A stretch of DNA of 64,000 nt from Chitinibacter sp. FCG-7 (GCF_040047665.1 NZ_CP157355.1:3100001-3164000); one strand, 5' to 3'; numbered from the stretch's first letter, positions 1 through 8,767 are shown. Translations and numbers: made by a program. Notes: generated by a model not told the origin, from the letters alone.

Positions 1-2
1 TG

Positions 3-491
3 GGGCTGGGCTATTTGCCGCAGGAAGCGTCGATTTTTCGCAAAATGACCGTGGCCGAAAATATCAAAGCCGTGCTGGAGTTGCACTATGACGACAAAGC
101 GCAAATTGACGAGCGGCTAGATGAGTTATTGCACGATCTGCACGTCGGACATTTGCGCGACAGTAGCGCGATGAGCTTGTCGGGTGGCGAGCGCCGTCGG
201 GTTGAAATTGCCCGTGCTCTGGCGTCCAACCCGCAGTTTGTCTTGCTCGATGAGCCCTTTGCCGGCGTTGACCCTATCGCGGTAATCGATATTCAGCGCA
301 TTATCGGTTTTCTGAAAGAGCGCGGTATCGGTGTGTTGATTACCGATCACAATGTGCGTGAAACCCTAGGGATTTGCGATCGCGCCTATATTATCTCGGA
401 AGGTGCCGTGATGGCCGCTGGCAAACCGGCCGAGATCGTGAATAATGAAGAAGTCCGCCGCGTGTACCTGGGCGAGCATTTCCGCATGTAG
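3..491 (+). CDS. lptB: LPS export ABC transporter ATP-binding protein LptB (5' end outside window)
   Basis: ATPase of the LptB2FGC complex, which extracts lipopolysaccharide from the inner membrane and drives it across the periplasm. The reading frame is open to the left edge, so the N-terminus with the Walker A loop is missing. What remains begins in the Q-loop region ([17 protein letters not shown], a hallmark of LptB). It continues with the ABC signature [15 protein letters not shown], Walker [12 protein letters not shown] and the switch histidine in ITDHNVRE. The protein ends 23 bp before rpoN, the usual lptB-rpoN order in proteobacteria. Family identification is secure; only the missing start limits it. 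Confidence 0.95.
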   Translation, partial: GLGYLPQEASIFRKMTVAENIKAVLELHYDDKAQIDERLDELLHDLHVGHLRDSSAMSLSGGERRRVEIARALASNPQFVLLDEPFAGVDPIAVIDIQRIIGFLKERGIGVLITDHNVRETLGICDRAYIISEGAVMAAGKPAEIVNNEEVRRVYLGEHFRM

Positions 492-514
492 TTTTTTATA
501 TTATCGCTGGATTT

Positions 515-1909
515 ATGAAGCAATCACTGCAGCTGCGCATGTCGCAGCAGCTCAATCTCACGCCCCAGTTGCAGCAGTCGATCAAGCTGCTGCAACTGTC
601 TACGCTCGATTTCAATCAGGAAATCGAACAATACCTCGCAGATAACCCTTTGCTTGAACGTGAAGACACGGCTGATCAGCCTGAAGCAGCCGAGCAGGCA
701 CCAGATACTGCCGAAACCAGTGCCGAGCAGGGCGATGATCTGGATGGTTTGCGCTGGGACGAAGTCAAAAGCGGGGCTTCTTTTGATGATGACGATGAGC
801 ATGACCCAACCTTGCGTGTCGCCATCGAGGTGACTTTACGCGACCATTTGCTGCAGCAGGCACGCCTGCTGGGTTTGTCGGCGCGTGATCATGCTTTGCT
901 CGCTTTGCTCATTGAAGCGCTGGACGAGGATGGTTTGCTGACGCAGCAGCTGGACGAGATCTTTGCGCAATTGCCCGACGAGCTGGTGCAGGAGTTTGAA
1001 CTGGAAGTTGATGAGCTGCGCACCGCCCATCAGTATCTGATGCAGCTGGAGCCACTGGGAATCGGCACGCGTTCTTTGTCCGAATGCCTGCTTTTGCAAT
1101 TGAAGTCCGCACCGCACTTGCCTGAGTATGAATTGGCACGCCAGTTGATTGATGCAGGATTGGAATTGTTGGCGGTGCGTGACTTTGCACGGATTAAAAA
1201 ACAGTTCCATTGTGATGAAGATCAGTTACGGCAGGCACAGCAGATTATTCGCAGCCTTAATCCGCGGCCCGCAGCCAACTGGGGTGCGGATACAACACGT
1301 TATGTGGTGCCGGATGTGCTGGTGCAAAAGTTGCGTGGCCGCTGGACTGTACGCTTGAATCAGGCCGCTCAGCCCAAAATTAAAGTCAATGAAATGTATG
1401 CGCGACTCTTGCAGGGTGAAGCTGGCGAGAGCATGGCTGGCGCTTTGCAGGAAGCTAGGTGGTTGATTAAAAGCATAGAACAGCGTGGCAGTACCATTTT
1501 GCGAGTAGCCCAAGCGATCGTCGCGCGACAGCAAGCTTTCTTCGAGCATGGCGAAGTAGCCATGAAGCCCATGGTCTTGCGTGACATTGCTGACGAGCTG
1601 GAATTACACGAATCGACAATTTCTCGTGTGACAACGCAAAAATTTATGCTGACACCGCGCGGCGTTTTGGAGTACAAATACTTCTTCGGCAGCCATGTTG
1701 AAAACGACAGCGGCGGCGAAAATTCGGCTACATCGATCAAGGCTTTGATCAAACAGCTGGTAGCGCAGGAAAATCCGAAGAAACCCCTATCGGATAGTGC
1801 TATAACTGAAGAACTCGCAAGGCAAGGTGTCGCAGTAGCGCGGCGCACCGTGGCCAAGTATCGGGAGGCGCTGAACATTGCGCCTGCCAGTCAGCGCAAA
1901 AGCCTGTAG
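515..1909 (+). CDS. rpoN: RNA polymerase sigma-54 factor RpoN
   Basis: Alternative sigma factor that recognises -24/-12 promoters and needs AAA+ activators. Length 464 aa is normal for the family. Region I is the Gln/Leu-rich N-terminus (residues 1-50, MKQSLQLRMSQQLNLTPQLQ onward). An acidic region II follows (about 50-115), then the core-binding domain. The RpoN box ARRTVAKYRE lies at residues 442-451, close to the C-terminus. It lies between lptB and hpf, the conserved neighbourhood, and ptsN downstream belongs to the same regulatory block. The ATG at 515 is the natural start because region I begins right there. Confidence 0.97.
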   Translation: MKQSLQLRMSQQLNLTPQLQQSIKLLQLSTLDFNQEIEQYLADNPLLEREDTADQPEAAEQAPDTAETSAEQGDDLDGLRWDEVKSGASFDDDDEHDPTLRVAIEVTLRDHLLQQARLLGLSARDHALLALLIEALDEDGLLTQQLDEIFAQLPDELVQEFELEVDELRTAHQYLMQLEPLGIGTRSLSECLLLQLKSAPHLPEYELARQLIDAGLELLAVRDFARIKKQFHCDEDQLRQAQQIIRSLNPRPAANWGADTTRYVVPDVLVQKLRGRWTVRLNQAAQPKIKVNEMYARLLQGEAGESMAGALQEARWLIKSIEQRGSTILRVAQAIVARQQAFFEHGEVAMKPMVLRDIADELELHESTISRVTTQKFMLTPRGVLEYKYFFGSHVENDSGGENSATSIKALIKQLVAQENPKKPLSDSAITEELARQGVAVARRTVAKYREALNIAPASQRKSL

Positions 1910-1939
1910 CAGGGCGATATAAATCGAAGGAGCAATAAT

Positions 1940-2266
1940 ATGAACCTCAACATCAGCGGTCATCATCTTGAAGTTACTCCAGCTATCCGTGAGTATGTCA
2001 GCAGCAAAATCGAACGCGTAATCCGTCATTTCGACAACGTCATCGATGCGTCTGTGATTCTGACGGTAGACAAACTGCAGCACAAAGCCGAGGTCACAGT
2101 GCATGTGAGCGGCAAAGACATTCACGTTGAGGCGATTGAGGAAGATTTGTACGCCGCGATCGATGTCCTGATGGACAAGCTGGATCGTCAGGTGGTCAAA
2201 CACAAAGAAAAAATGTCTTCTCATCGCAATGAAGCGATCAAACACCAAGCGGTGATTGAAGAATAA
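1940..2266 (+). CDS. hpf: Ribosome hibernation-promoting factor, short form
   Basis: Small protein (108 aa) of the HPF/RaiA family that binds the decoding region of the 30S subunit and helps form inactive 100S ribosomes in stationary phase. The sequence begins MNLNISGHHLEVTPAIREYV, the standard family opening, with the beta-alpha fold and no long-form C-terminal dimerisation domain. A good ribosome site (GAAGGAG) precedes the ATG by eight bases. It follows rpoN by 30 bp and is closed by an intrinsic terminator at 2286, so rpoN-hpf is probably the end of one transcript. Confidence 0.95.
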   Translation: MNLNISGHHLEVTPAIREYVSSKIERVIRHFDNVIDASVILTVDKLQHKAEVTVHVSGKDIHVEAIEEDLYAAIDVLMDKLDRQVVKHKEKMSSHRNEAIKHQAVIEE

Positions 2267-2285
2267 TTCGTTGCGTAAGCAAGAC

Positions 2286-2320
2286 AACGGGAACGCCGCG
2301 AGTCGTTCCCGTTTTTGTTT
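2286..2320 (+). terminator. Intrinsic terminator after hpf
   Basis: A perfect 10-bp stem (AACGGGAACG at 2286-2295 pairing with CGTTCCCGTT at 2304-2313) with an 8-nt loop is followed by TTTTTGTTT. It lies 20 bp after the hpf stop codon and should separate lptB-rpoN-hpf from ptsN. Confidence 0.85.
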
Positions 2321-2370
2321 CTGAGCAAGGCAAGTACAATACCCAGTCCACTAGGGAATACAGACAGACC

Positions 2371-2844
2371 ATGAGCCTGATTACCAAAATTCTGCCAACG
2401 AGCAATGTTTTTCTCGATCTAGACGTTGGTAGCAAAAAACGCGTTTTTGAGCACGTGGGCATTGTGTTTGAAAATAGCCACGGCATTGCGCGCAGCGTGA
2501 TTTTTGACAGCCTGTTTGCCCGCGAAAAGCTCGGTTCTACCGGCTTGGGGCAGGGCGTGGCAATTCCGCATGGCCGGATTAAAGGCCTGAAAGAAGCCAC
2601 GGGTGCTTTTGTCCGCCTGAAAGAACCCATCCCGTTTGATGCGCCCGACGGCAAGCCGGTGTCGCTGATTTTTGTCTTGCTGGTGCCTGCCAATGCCACT
2701 GATCTGCATTTGCAGATTCTGTCCGAGCTGGCACAACTCTTTTCGGACAAGCAATTGCGCGAAGAGCTCAATACCTTGCCAGAGCCGCATCTGGTGTGGG
2801 AGCGCATCGCAAACTGGCTGCCGTACGGCGCCGATTTTGCGTAA
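2371..2844 (+). CDS. ptsN: PTS IIA-like nitrogen regulatory protein PtsN (EIIA-Ntr)
   Basis: EIIA component of the nitrogen PTS, a regulatory phosphocarrier acting on potassium transport, nitrogen and phosphate signalling. It is 157 aa, the usual length. The phosphorylated histidine is His67 in the segment GQGVAIPHGRI. The C-terminal part carries the EIIA mannitol/Ntr-type core. It lies between hpf and hprK, as in many betaproteobacteria where HPr kinase is linked to the Ntr PTS. A terminator hairpin follows the gene at 2889, so read-through into hprK is probably partial. Confidence 0.95.
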   Translation: MSLITKILPTSNVFLDLDVGSKKRVFEHVGIVFENSHGIARSVIFDSLFAREKLGSTGLGQGVAIPHGRIKGLKEATGAFVRLKEPIPFDAPDGKPVSLIFVLLVPANATDLHLQILSELAQLFSDKQLREELNTLPEPHLVWERIANWLPYGADFA

Positions 2845-2888
2845 CTGCATTGAGCTAGACTCCGTTTGCTTAGCTGGTTAATATCAAG

Positions 2889-2917
2889 ACTGCATCTCAT
2901 CGGTGCAGTTTTTTTTT
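2889..2917 (+). terminator. Terminator-like hairpin in the hprK leader
   Basis: ACTGCA (2889-2894) pairs with TGCAGT (2904-2909) across a 9-nt loop and runs straight into nine T residues (2909-2917). The T tract directly abuts the GAG ribosome site of hprK (2918-2920), whose ATG is at 2927. The stem is only six pairs, so termination may be incomplete. Confidence 0.7.
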
Positions 2918-2926
2918 GAGAATCGT

Positions 2927-3871
2927 ATGCCCCAGATTACCGCCCGCCAATTATTTATTGATAACGCCGAAAAACTGCGCCTGACCTGGGTTGCGGGTCA
3001 ATCTGGGGCCAATAATCTGCTCTCGAATGACGCCAGCGAGCAAAAACCGTCGCTCTCGTTAGTTGGCCATTTGAATTTTGTTCACCCGAACCGGATTCAG
3101 GTGCTGGGGATTGCCGAGATTGCCTACGTCAACAGCCTCTCGCCTGATGTACAGCTCAATAGCCTCAATCAGCTTTTTGCCAGCGAAATGGCGGCGATGA
3201 TCGTGGCCAATGGGCAGGTTGTTCCTGATGCGCTGCGCGACGCGGCCGAAAGGCACCATGTTCCCTTATTGACCAGCCCGGAGCAGTCTCCGTATTTAAT
3301 GGAGGTATTGCGCTACTACCTAAGCAAGGCACTGGCTGTATCGACACACCTGCATGGGGTATTTCTGGATGTGCTGGAGGTCGGCGTTTTGCTGACTGGT
3401 GAGTCATCAATGGGTAAATCCGAGCTGGCGCTGGAGCTGATTTCGCGCGGCCACGGTCTGGTGGCCGATGATGTGGTCGAGGTCTATCGGACCAACCCGG
3501 AGACGCTGGAAGGGCGCTGCCCGCCGATGTTGCGCGATTTTCTCGAAGTGCGCGGGATCGGGGTCTTGAATATCCGCACCATCTTTGGCGAAACCGCCGT
3601 GCGCCCGAAAAAAACCCTGAAGCTGATTATCCATCTGGCCAAAGCCGGTGGCGAATCGCTCGCGCCAGTCGATCGCTTGCAAATGCAGGCGGCCACGCAG
3701 GCGATTCTGGATGTACCGATCCGCAAGCTGGTGATTCCGGTGGCCGCCGGGCGTAATCTGGCGGTGCTGGTTGAATCGGCTGTGCGCAATTATATTTTGC
3801 AGCTGCGCGGGATTGATTCGACGCGCGAGTTTATCGAACGGCATCAGAAATTTATGGAAATGGGCGAATAA
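2927..3871 (+). CDS. hprK: HPr kinase/phosphorylase
   Basis: Bifunctional enzyme that phosphorylates and dephosphorylates HPr on the regulatory serine. The Walker A motif GESSMGKS lies at residues 158-165, followed by the HprK stretch [13 protein letters not shown] and the signature [16 protein letters not shown]. With the ATG at 2927 it is 314 aa, typical for the family. An upstream in-frame GTG at 2903 would place the start inside the terminator loop and lacks a ribosome site, whereas ATG 2927 has GAG at a suitable distance. The stop codon is immediately followed by the rapZ ATG, so the two are translationally linked. Confidence 0.95.
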   Translation: MPQITARQLFIDNAEKLRLTWVAGQSGANNLLSNDASEQKPSLSLVGHLNFVHPNRIQVLGIAEIAYVNSLSPDVQLNSLNQLFASEMAAMIVANGQVVPDALRDAAERHHVPLLTSPEQSPYLMEVLRYYLSKALAVSTHLHGVFLDVLEVGVLLTGESSMGKSELALELISRGHGLVADDVVEVYRTNPETLEGRCPPMLRDFLEVRGIGVLNIRTIFGETAVRPKKTLKLIIHLAKAGGESLAPVDRLQMQAATQAILDVPIRKLVIPVAAGRNLAVLVESAVRNYILQLRGIDSTREFIERHQKFMEMGE

Positions 3872-4726
3872 ATGCCGACTCCACAGCAAGTCGTTCTGTT
3901 ATCTGGTTTGTCCGGCGCTGGCAAATCGGTGGCTTTGCGGGCGCTGGAAGATCTGGGCTATTACTGCCTCGACAATCTGCCCGCGCCTTTGTTGCCGCAA
4001 GCGGTGTCCATGCTGGATCTGGATGGTTATCCGCGCGTGGCGATTGCGGTCGATGCCCGTAGTGCGCATAACCTGACCAGCCTGCCCGAACATCTGGATG
4101 CCTTGCTGCAGCTGAACGTGGATGTGCGCGTGCTGTTTCTGGAGGCCAATGATGAAACCATCATCAAGCGCTACTCCGAAAGTCGCCGTAGCCACCCGCT
4201 GTCCAATGGCCAGCTCACTGTGAGCGAATGCATTGGGATGGAGCGCGAAGTACTCGGTGATATTCGGGAGATGGGGCATTGTATTGATACCAGTGGTATG
4301 GCTGCGTCCAAGTTGCGGCAGTGGATCCGTGATTTTATTGTCTCGGATAAGGCCAAGCTGACGCTGATTTTTGAATCATTTGGCTTTAAGCACGGCATTC
4401 CGCTGGATGCCGATTTTGTGTTTGACGCGCGTTGTCTACCCAACCCCTATTACGACCCCGATTTGCGCCCGCTGACGGGCATGGATCAGCCGGTGGCCGA
4501 TTTCCTAATGCGCCAGCCCACCGTGGGCCCGTATCTGACGCATATTCTGGGCTTTCTGGAGCGCTGGTTGCCCGAATTTGAGCGCGACCAGCGCAGCTAT
4601 GTCACCGTGGCGATTGGTTGTACTGGCGGTCAACACCGCTCGGTGTATCTGGCTGAGGAGCTTAAACGGCATTTTGCCCGTTCCCGGCAGGTGATGATCC
4701 GCCACCGCGAGCAAGATGGTTATTGA
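3872..4726 (+). CDS. rapZ: RNase adapter protein RapZ
   Basis: Nucleotide-binding RNA adaptor that in E. coli delivers the GlmZ small RNA to RNase E and so controls amino-sugar synthesis. The 284-aa protein has the Walker A motif GLSGAGKS (residues 12-19) and the conserved segment YDPDLRPLTGMDQPVADFL. The C-terminal AIGCTGGQHRSVYLAEEL is a family signature. It starts with no gap after hprK and overlaps the next gene by 11 bp. Whether GlmZ-type RNAs exist here cannot be told from this window. Confidence 0.95.
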   Translation: MPTPQQVVLLSGLSGAGKSVALRALEDLGYYCLDNLPAPLLPQAVSMLDLDGYPRVAIAVDARSAHNLTSLPEHLDALLQLNVDVRVLFLEANDETIIKRYSESRRSHPLSNGQLTVSECIGMEREVLGDIREMGHCIDTSGMAASKLRQWIRDFIVSDKAKLTLIFESFGFKHGIPLDADFVFDARCLPNPYYDPDLRPLTGMDQPVADFLMRQPTVGPYLTHILGFLERWLPEFERDQRSYVTVAIGCTGGQHRSVYLAEELKRHFARSRQVMIRHREQDGY

Positions 4727-5099
4727 AAGCTGGCGGCTGCTGAAATGGGGCGATGTGCTGTGTCTATTGCTACTGGCCGCGCTATGGGGTGTGCTGACTT
4801 ATTGGAGCTGGGCGCAGCCACGGGCAACGCGGGTCCGGATTTATCAGGATGGCCAAGTGTATGCCGAGCTTGATCTGATGGCCGCCAAAACCTTGCACGT
4901 GGCCGGGCCTTTGGGTGAAACCGTGGTTGAAGTCGCGGCGGGCAAGGCGCGGATTGCCGCTGATCCTAGCCCGCGCCAGTATTGTGTGCGGGCCGGGTGG
5001 TTGCAGCAAGCCGGGCAGAGTGCAATTTGCCTGCCCAACCGAACCAGTATCGAACTCGTCGGCCATCAGCCGCGCGCTTATGACAGCCTCAGTTACTAA
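4716..5099 (+). CDS. NusG domain II-containing small membrane-anchored protein
   Basis: A 127-aa protein with one N-terminal membrane segment (about residues 13-33, VLCLLLLAALWGVLTYWSW) followed by a beta-rich domain. The domain contains the pattern RIYQDGQVYAELDL and a cysteine pair (QYCVRAG, AICLPN). This matches the NusG-domain-II (DUF1312-type) family, usually encoded just before a Gx transporter, as here. The biochemical role is not established, and the pairing suggests a shared envelope or transport function. It overlaps rapZ by 11 bp and the next gene by 20 bp, indicating coupled translation. Confidence 0.75.
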   Translation: MVIESWRLLKWGDVLCLLLLAALWGVLTYWSWAQPRATRVRIYQDGQVYAELDLMAAKTLHVAGPLGETVVEVAAGKARIAADPSPRQYCVRAGWLQQAGQSAICLPNRTSIELVGHQPRAYDSLSY

Positions 5100-5670
5100 G
5101 CGTACTACCAACAAGCACACCACCGCGCCCAAGCGTATCCAGATTACGCCGCAGGACGCTTATATTGCGCGCCTGGCCGCGTATGCCATTGTGTTGAGTG
5201 TGCTCGAGTCGGGCATTCCATCGCCGATTCCGGGCGTGAAGCCGGGCCTGGCCAATATTGTGACGCTGATTGCACTGGAGCGTATGGGCTGGAAAGCCGC
5301 TGCCTGGGTGAGTATCCTGCGTATACTTGGGGCTAGTATTGTGCTGGGCGGCATATTTTCGCCAGGTTTCGCACTCAGCCTGGCGGGCGGTATATTGAGC
5401 TTGCTGGTGTTGGCGCTGTGCCAGTGTTTGCCCCGGCGGCATTTTGGGATGGTAAGTATTTCCTTGCTCTCCGCGCTGGCGCATACCGCAGGGCAATTGC
5501 TGCTGGCGCGGCTGTGGCTGATTCCGCACGATGGCATTATTTATTTGATCCCGCTGTTGAGCGGCATGGCGCTGGTATTTGGTTTTGTGAACGGCGTGAT
5601 TGCCGAGCGTTTGCTCAGGCAATATCCGGCGCAAGCCCCGACATCAATCGCTAGCGCTCACACGCAGTAG
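5080..5670 (+). CDS. Gx transporter family protein (heptaprenyl diphosphate synthase component I-like)
   Basis: A 196-aa integral membrane protein with about five hydrophobic segments. The conserved opening AAYAIVLSVLESGIPSPIPGVKPGLANIVTL is characteristic of the Gx/Hpre_diP_synt_I family, which is thought to be an ECF-like substrate-binding membrane component. The start is set at ATG 5080, overlapping the end of the NusG-II gene; the longer open frame to 4915 lies wholly inside that gene. The substrate is unknown. The name of the family reflects an old annotation and not proven prenyl-synthase activity. Confidence 0.75.
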   Translation: MTASVTKRTTNKHTTAPKRIQITPQDAYIARLAAYAIVLSVLESGIPSPIPGVKPGLANIVTLIALERMGWKAAAWVSILRILGASIVLGGIFSPGFALSLAGGILSLLVLALCQCLPRRHFGMVSISLLSALAHTAGQLLLARLWLIPHDGIIYLIPLLSGMALVFGFVNGVIAERLLRQYPAQAPTSIASAHTQ

Positions 5671-5696
5671 ACACACTGACCCGGACAGGATTTGGC

Positions 5697-6299
5697 ATGA
5701 AAACGATTACTCTGGCTTTTACTGGCGCATCCGGTTTGCCTTACGGACTGCGCACGCTGGAATGCCTGCTGGCTGCAGGCTGCACAGTGCGTTTGGTGTA
5801 TACCTCGGTGGCGCAGATTGTGGCCAAGCAGGAAATGAACCTGAGCTGGCCCTCGCGTGCAGCCGATCTGGCCGAGCTATTGCGCGCGCAGTACCAATTG
5901 GCCGATCCGGCGCAATTGCAGGTTTATGGCCAGCAGGAATGGTTTGCACCGATGGCTTCGGGCTCCAATCCGGGCGACGGTATGGTGGTGGTGCCGTGCA
6001 CGATGGGTGCGCTCTCGGCGATTGCCAATGGCGCTTCGGATAATCTCTTGGAGCGCGCCGCCGATGTGATGATCAAGGAGCGCAAAACGTTGATCGTTGT
6101 GCCGCGCGAGACACCGTATTCGGCAATTCATCTGGAAAATATGCTTAAGCTCGCCCGGCTGGGCGTGGTGATTTTGCCGCCCAACCCAGGTTTTTATCAC
6201 CATCCGACGCAGGTGTCGGATCTGGTTGATTTTGTTGTGGCGCGCATACTGGATCAGTTGCAAGTGCCGCACCAGTTGATGCAGCGCTGGGGAGAGTAG
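5697..6299 (+). CDS. ubiX: Flavin prenyltransferase UbiX
   Basis: Makes prenylated FMN, the cofactor of the UbiD decarboxylase in ubiquinone synthesis. The 200-aa protein opens with TLAFTGASGLPYGLR, the FMN-binding glycine/serine loop of UbiX. It also contains VVVPCTMGALSAIANG and the C-terminal PPNPGFYHHPTQVSDLVDF motif. It starts 26 bp after the Gx transporter gene and is followed directly by a dispersed hairpin repeat. ubiD is not in the window. Family assignment is firm. Confidence 0.95.
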   Translation: MKTITLAFTGASGLPYGLRTLECLLAAGCTVRLVYTSVAQIVAKQEMNLSWPSRAADLAELLRAQYQLADPAQLQVYGQQEWFAPMASGSNPGDGMVVVPCTMGALSAIANGASDNLLERAADVMIKERKTLIVVPRETPYSAIHLENMLKLARLGVVILPPNPGFYHHPTQVSDLVDFVVARILDQLQVPHQLMQRWGE

Positions 6300-6349
6300 G
6301 GGGTATTGCCCTGTAGCCTATGATTAGAATTGGCCGTAGGCATATACTC
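6299..6349. repeat. Dispersed intergenic hairpin repeat, copy 1 (degenerate)
   Basis: Left arm GGGGGTATTGCCCTGTAGCC begins on the last base of ubiX. The right arm GGCCGTAGGCATATACT is imperfectly complementary. It belongs to the family seen at 12834, 30301, 36133, 48164, 56081, 61236 and 62576, and lies between the convergent ubiX and MATE genes. Confidence 0.65.
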
Positions 6350-6361
6350 TGAATTAATGTT

Positions 6362-7711
6362 TTAAGAGCTTGAAAGTCGGCTGAGGCTGACGCGGCGGAA
6401 TAGCCAGAGTAAAGACAAGGCGGCAAAGGTTAGGGCCACCACCAGCGCCAGCCAGTAGCCTTGAGCGCCATGTGCGGTGAACGGGCCAACGCCAAAAGTG
6501 AGTGCATAGCCCAGCGGCAGGCCGATTAACCAGAAAGCCAGCAAATGCAGCATCATCGGCAGCCGGGTCGATTGGTAGCCGCGCAAGACGCCGCTGGCGA
6601 CCACTTGGGTGGCATCGGAAAACTGAAATAATCCGGCAAACACCAGCAATTGCGTCGCCAGCGCCAGCACGGCGGCATCCTGGGTATAGAGCCGGGCAAT
6701 CTGGCCGCCCAGTAGCATCGTCAAGCCGCCGCCCAGAGCGGCCACAATCAGGCCCAGCCGAACGCCATTCTGGCCGATCAGCCGCGCTTGGGCCCAGTCG
6801 CCAGCACCTGCCGCATGGCCTACGCGCACCGTGAGCGCTGTCCCAATCGCCATTGGAATCATAAACAGCAGTGAGGCAAAATTAAGCGCCACCTGATGCG
6901 CTGCCACCGCCGTGGTGCCAAGGCGGGCGATCAGCAGGGCAATCAGGCTGAAGGCACTGACTTCGATAAAGAACATCATCCCAATGGGTATGCCCAGCTT
7001 GGCCAATTGCCACTGGGCCTGCCAGTCAATACCCCTGAGTTTATCAAAGGGATGAGTACCCCGATATACCGGCGCATGCCGAATCCAGATCAGCCACATC
7101 AGCGCACTGACCCACATGCACAAAGCCGTGGCCCAGCCGCAACCGACTGCACCCAGCGCTGGAAAGCCAAAATAACCGTAAATCAGTACCCAGTTGGCTG
7201 GAATATTCAAGGCCAGCGCAATCAAGGCAATCACCATCATCGGTTTGGTTTGATTGAGCGCCGAGCTATAGCCATACAAGACCCGGCTGATCGCCAGCGC
7301 GGGTAGACCCCAGCTCACTGCGGCTAGAAAACGTTTGGCTTTATCGGCGACTTCGGCTGTCAAGCCGAGGTGATCAAAGACCGGCAAAACCGCATGTGCA
7401 ATCAGCATGGCGATCCCACCGGCCAGAATGGCCTGATACAGGGCCTGCTGGGTTAGGCCGGGTAATTCGGCCTGGGCATTGGCCCCCACTTTTTGCGCCG
7501 CCAGCGGGCTGATGGCCAGCAATAAACCCATCAGCGTGACGATCAGCGTGGTCCAGATCGACGCCCCCACCGATACGGCGGCCAGATCAGCCGCCGAGAC
7601 ATGGCCAGCCATCACCGCATCGACAAACGCAGTTCCTGTTTGCGCCAGCTGGCCGACCATAATTGGCCAGGCCAGTAACCAGGTTGCTTTGGCGTCTTTT
7701 CGTAGTGACAT
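6362..7711 (-). CDS. MATE family multidrug efflux transporter
   Basis: A 449-aa, roughly twelve-helix exporter of the MATE (NorM-like) family, which expels cationic compounds in exchange for Na+ or H+. The N-terminal half contains WPIMVGQLAQTGTAFVDAVMAGHVSAADLAAVS, the characteristic MATE opening, and VLYGYSSALNQTKPMM; a second MatE repeat follows around residue 235. The start ATG is preceded by TTAGGA. It begins six bases after the end of the upstream unrecognised gene, so the two probably share a transcript. The substrate cannot be predicted from sequence. Confidence 0.9.
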   Translation of the reverse strand: MSLRKDAKATWLLAWPIMVGQLAQTGTAFVDAVMAGHVSAADLAAVSVGASIWTTLIVTLMGLLLAISPLAAQKVGANAQAELPGLTQQALYQAILAGGIAMLIAHAVLPVFDHLGLTAEVADKAKRFLAAVSWGLPALAISRVLYGYSSALNQTKPMMVIALIALALNIPANWVLIYGYFGFPALGAVGCGWATALCMWVSALMWLIWIRHAPVYRGTHPFDKLRGIDWQAQWQLAKLGIPIGMMFFIEVSAFSLIALLIARLGTTAVAAHQVALNFASLLFMIPMAIGTALTVRVGHAAGAGDWAQARLIGQNGVRLGLIVAALGGGLTMLLGGQIARLYTQDAAVLALATQLLVFAGLFQFSDATQVVASGVLRGYQSTRLPMMLHLLAFWLIGLPLGYALTFGVGPFTAHGAQGYWLALVVALTFAALSLLWLFRRVSLSRLSSS

Positions 7712-7717
7712 GGTGTC

Positions 7718-8047
7718 CTAAGTACTGTGTGGCGTATGTCGTGCGGGTTCGTAGTGGGCCAGCAGATCGGCAAAGCGCAGCTGGAACGATAGCGCCTGAT
7801 CCAGATTGAGCTTGAAAATCAGCACACTGCCATTGGGTAAATTCTGCGTGGCCAGCCCGGCGCTGAGCGCTGCGGCATACGCCAGACCAAGCTGCGCAGG
7901 CGAAGCGTCTGGTGCCAGTTTGAGCAGCAACCGCGAATGTTCCCGGTAATGCAGGTGCAATTGAAAGTGTACGCCGGATGGTAGGGTTGGTTTTGTCACT
8001 GCGGGTATGGCGCGTTTTACACTGGTATCGTCTAAACAGTCGTACAT
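7718..8047 (-). CDS. Hypothetical protein upstream of the MATE gene
   Basis: A 109-aa protein I do not recognise. It has no signal peptide or membrane helix and a mixed, moderately hydrophobic composition. The N-terminus is polar; the middle has the beta-like stretch FQLHLHYREHSRLLLKLA, and a helical Ala/Leu segment follows. An AGGAG ribosome site precedes the ATG by eight bases, and the gene ends six bases before the MATE start codon, which supports it being real. It is bounded upstream by a terminator at 8165, so it should have its own promoter in 8048-8160. Confidence 0.6.
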   Translation of the reverse strand: MYDCLDDTSVKRAIPAVTKPTLPSGVHFQLHLHYREHSRLLLKLAPDASPAQLGLAYAAALSAGLATQNLPNGSVLIFKLNLDQALSFQLRFADLLAHYEPARHTPHST

Positions 8048-8164
8048 TGGGCAAACTCCTGAATGAAGTTGCCGGCAGCCTTTGCTGCCGACGCTTTAGC
8101 GGTATTTGGACCGGATTGGCCCGCGCGCCCCGCAAGTTGTCGATTAATAGGCGCAACAGCACGG

Positions 8165-8192
8165 CAATAAAAAAGCCACGGCTCGCGTGGCT
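8165..8192 (-). terminator. Intrinsic terminator downstream of dtd (minus strand)
   Basis: A perfect 7-bp stem, AGCCACG (8174-8180) with CGTGGCT (8186-8192), and a 5-nt loop. On the minus strand it is followed by a T-rich run (complement of 8166-8174). It ends the dtd transcript. The 267-bp gap 8048-8314 otherwise shows nothing recognisable beyond presumed promoter sequence for the next gene. Confidence 0.8.
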
Positions 8193-8314
8193 GGATGCTA
8201 TGCACGCTTTAGCAGATTATTTAAAGCGCCCTGCAAGCTGTTTTCAACTCAGCGCTGGTTTTATTCTGCCCCGCACCGCAAGCAGGGTCAAGATTAGTAG
8301 TTTCCCGTACGTGC

Positions 8315-8767
8315 TTAATCAGGTTGCTTCGAGTCCAGCCAGATGGTAACTGGCCCGTTATTGGTCAACGAGACCTGCATATCGGCACCAAACTGCCCGG
8401 TGGCGACGGGACGCCCCAGTTTTTGCGCCAGTGTGGCTACAAATTGCTCGAATAAAGGTTCGCTGATGGCACCCGGTGCGGCGGCACTCCAGCTGGGGCG
8501 ATTGCCTTTTTTGCAGCTGGCGTACAAGGTAAATTGACTCACCGCCAGTACTTCGCCTGCGACATCAATGACCGAACGGTTCATGACCCCCTGTTCATCG
8601 TCAAAAATGCGTAAGTTACTAATTTTATTAGCCAGCAGTTCAATGTCTGCGGTGGTGTCCGTATGAGTGACGCCCAGCAGTAGTAGCAAGCCGTGGTCAA
8701 TTTTGCCGATGACATGCTGTGCAACAGTAACCTGAGCCGAACTAACCCGCTGAATGAGAATACGCAT
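8315..8767 (-). CDS. dtd: D-aminoacyl-tRNA deacylase
   Basis: Hydrolyses D-amino acids, and glycine mischarged on tRNA-Ala, from tRNA as a proofreading step in trans. The 150-aa protein begins [15 protein letters not shown] and carries both family motifs, SQFTL at residues 77-81 and NGPVT around 137-141. The start codon overlaps the stop codon of the preceding gene by one base, so it is translated in coupling with that small unrecognised protein. Confidence 0.96.
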   Translation of the reverse strand: MRILIQRVSSAQVTVAQHVIGKIDHGLLLLLGVTHTDTTADIELLANKISNLRIFDDEQGVMNRSVIDVAGEVLAVSQFTLYASCKKGNRPSWSAAAPGAISEPLFEQFVATLAQKLGRPVATGQFGADMQVSLTNNGPVTIWLDSKQPD

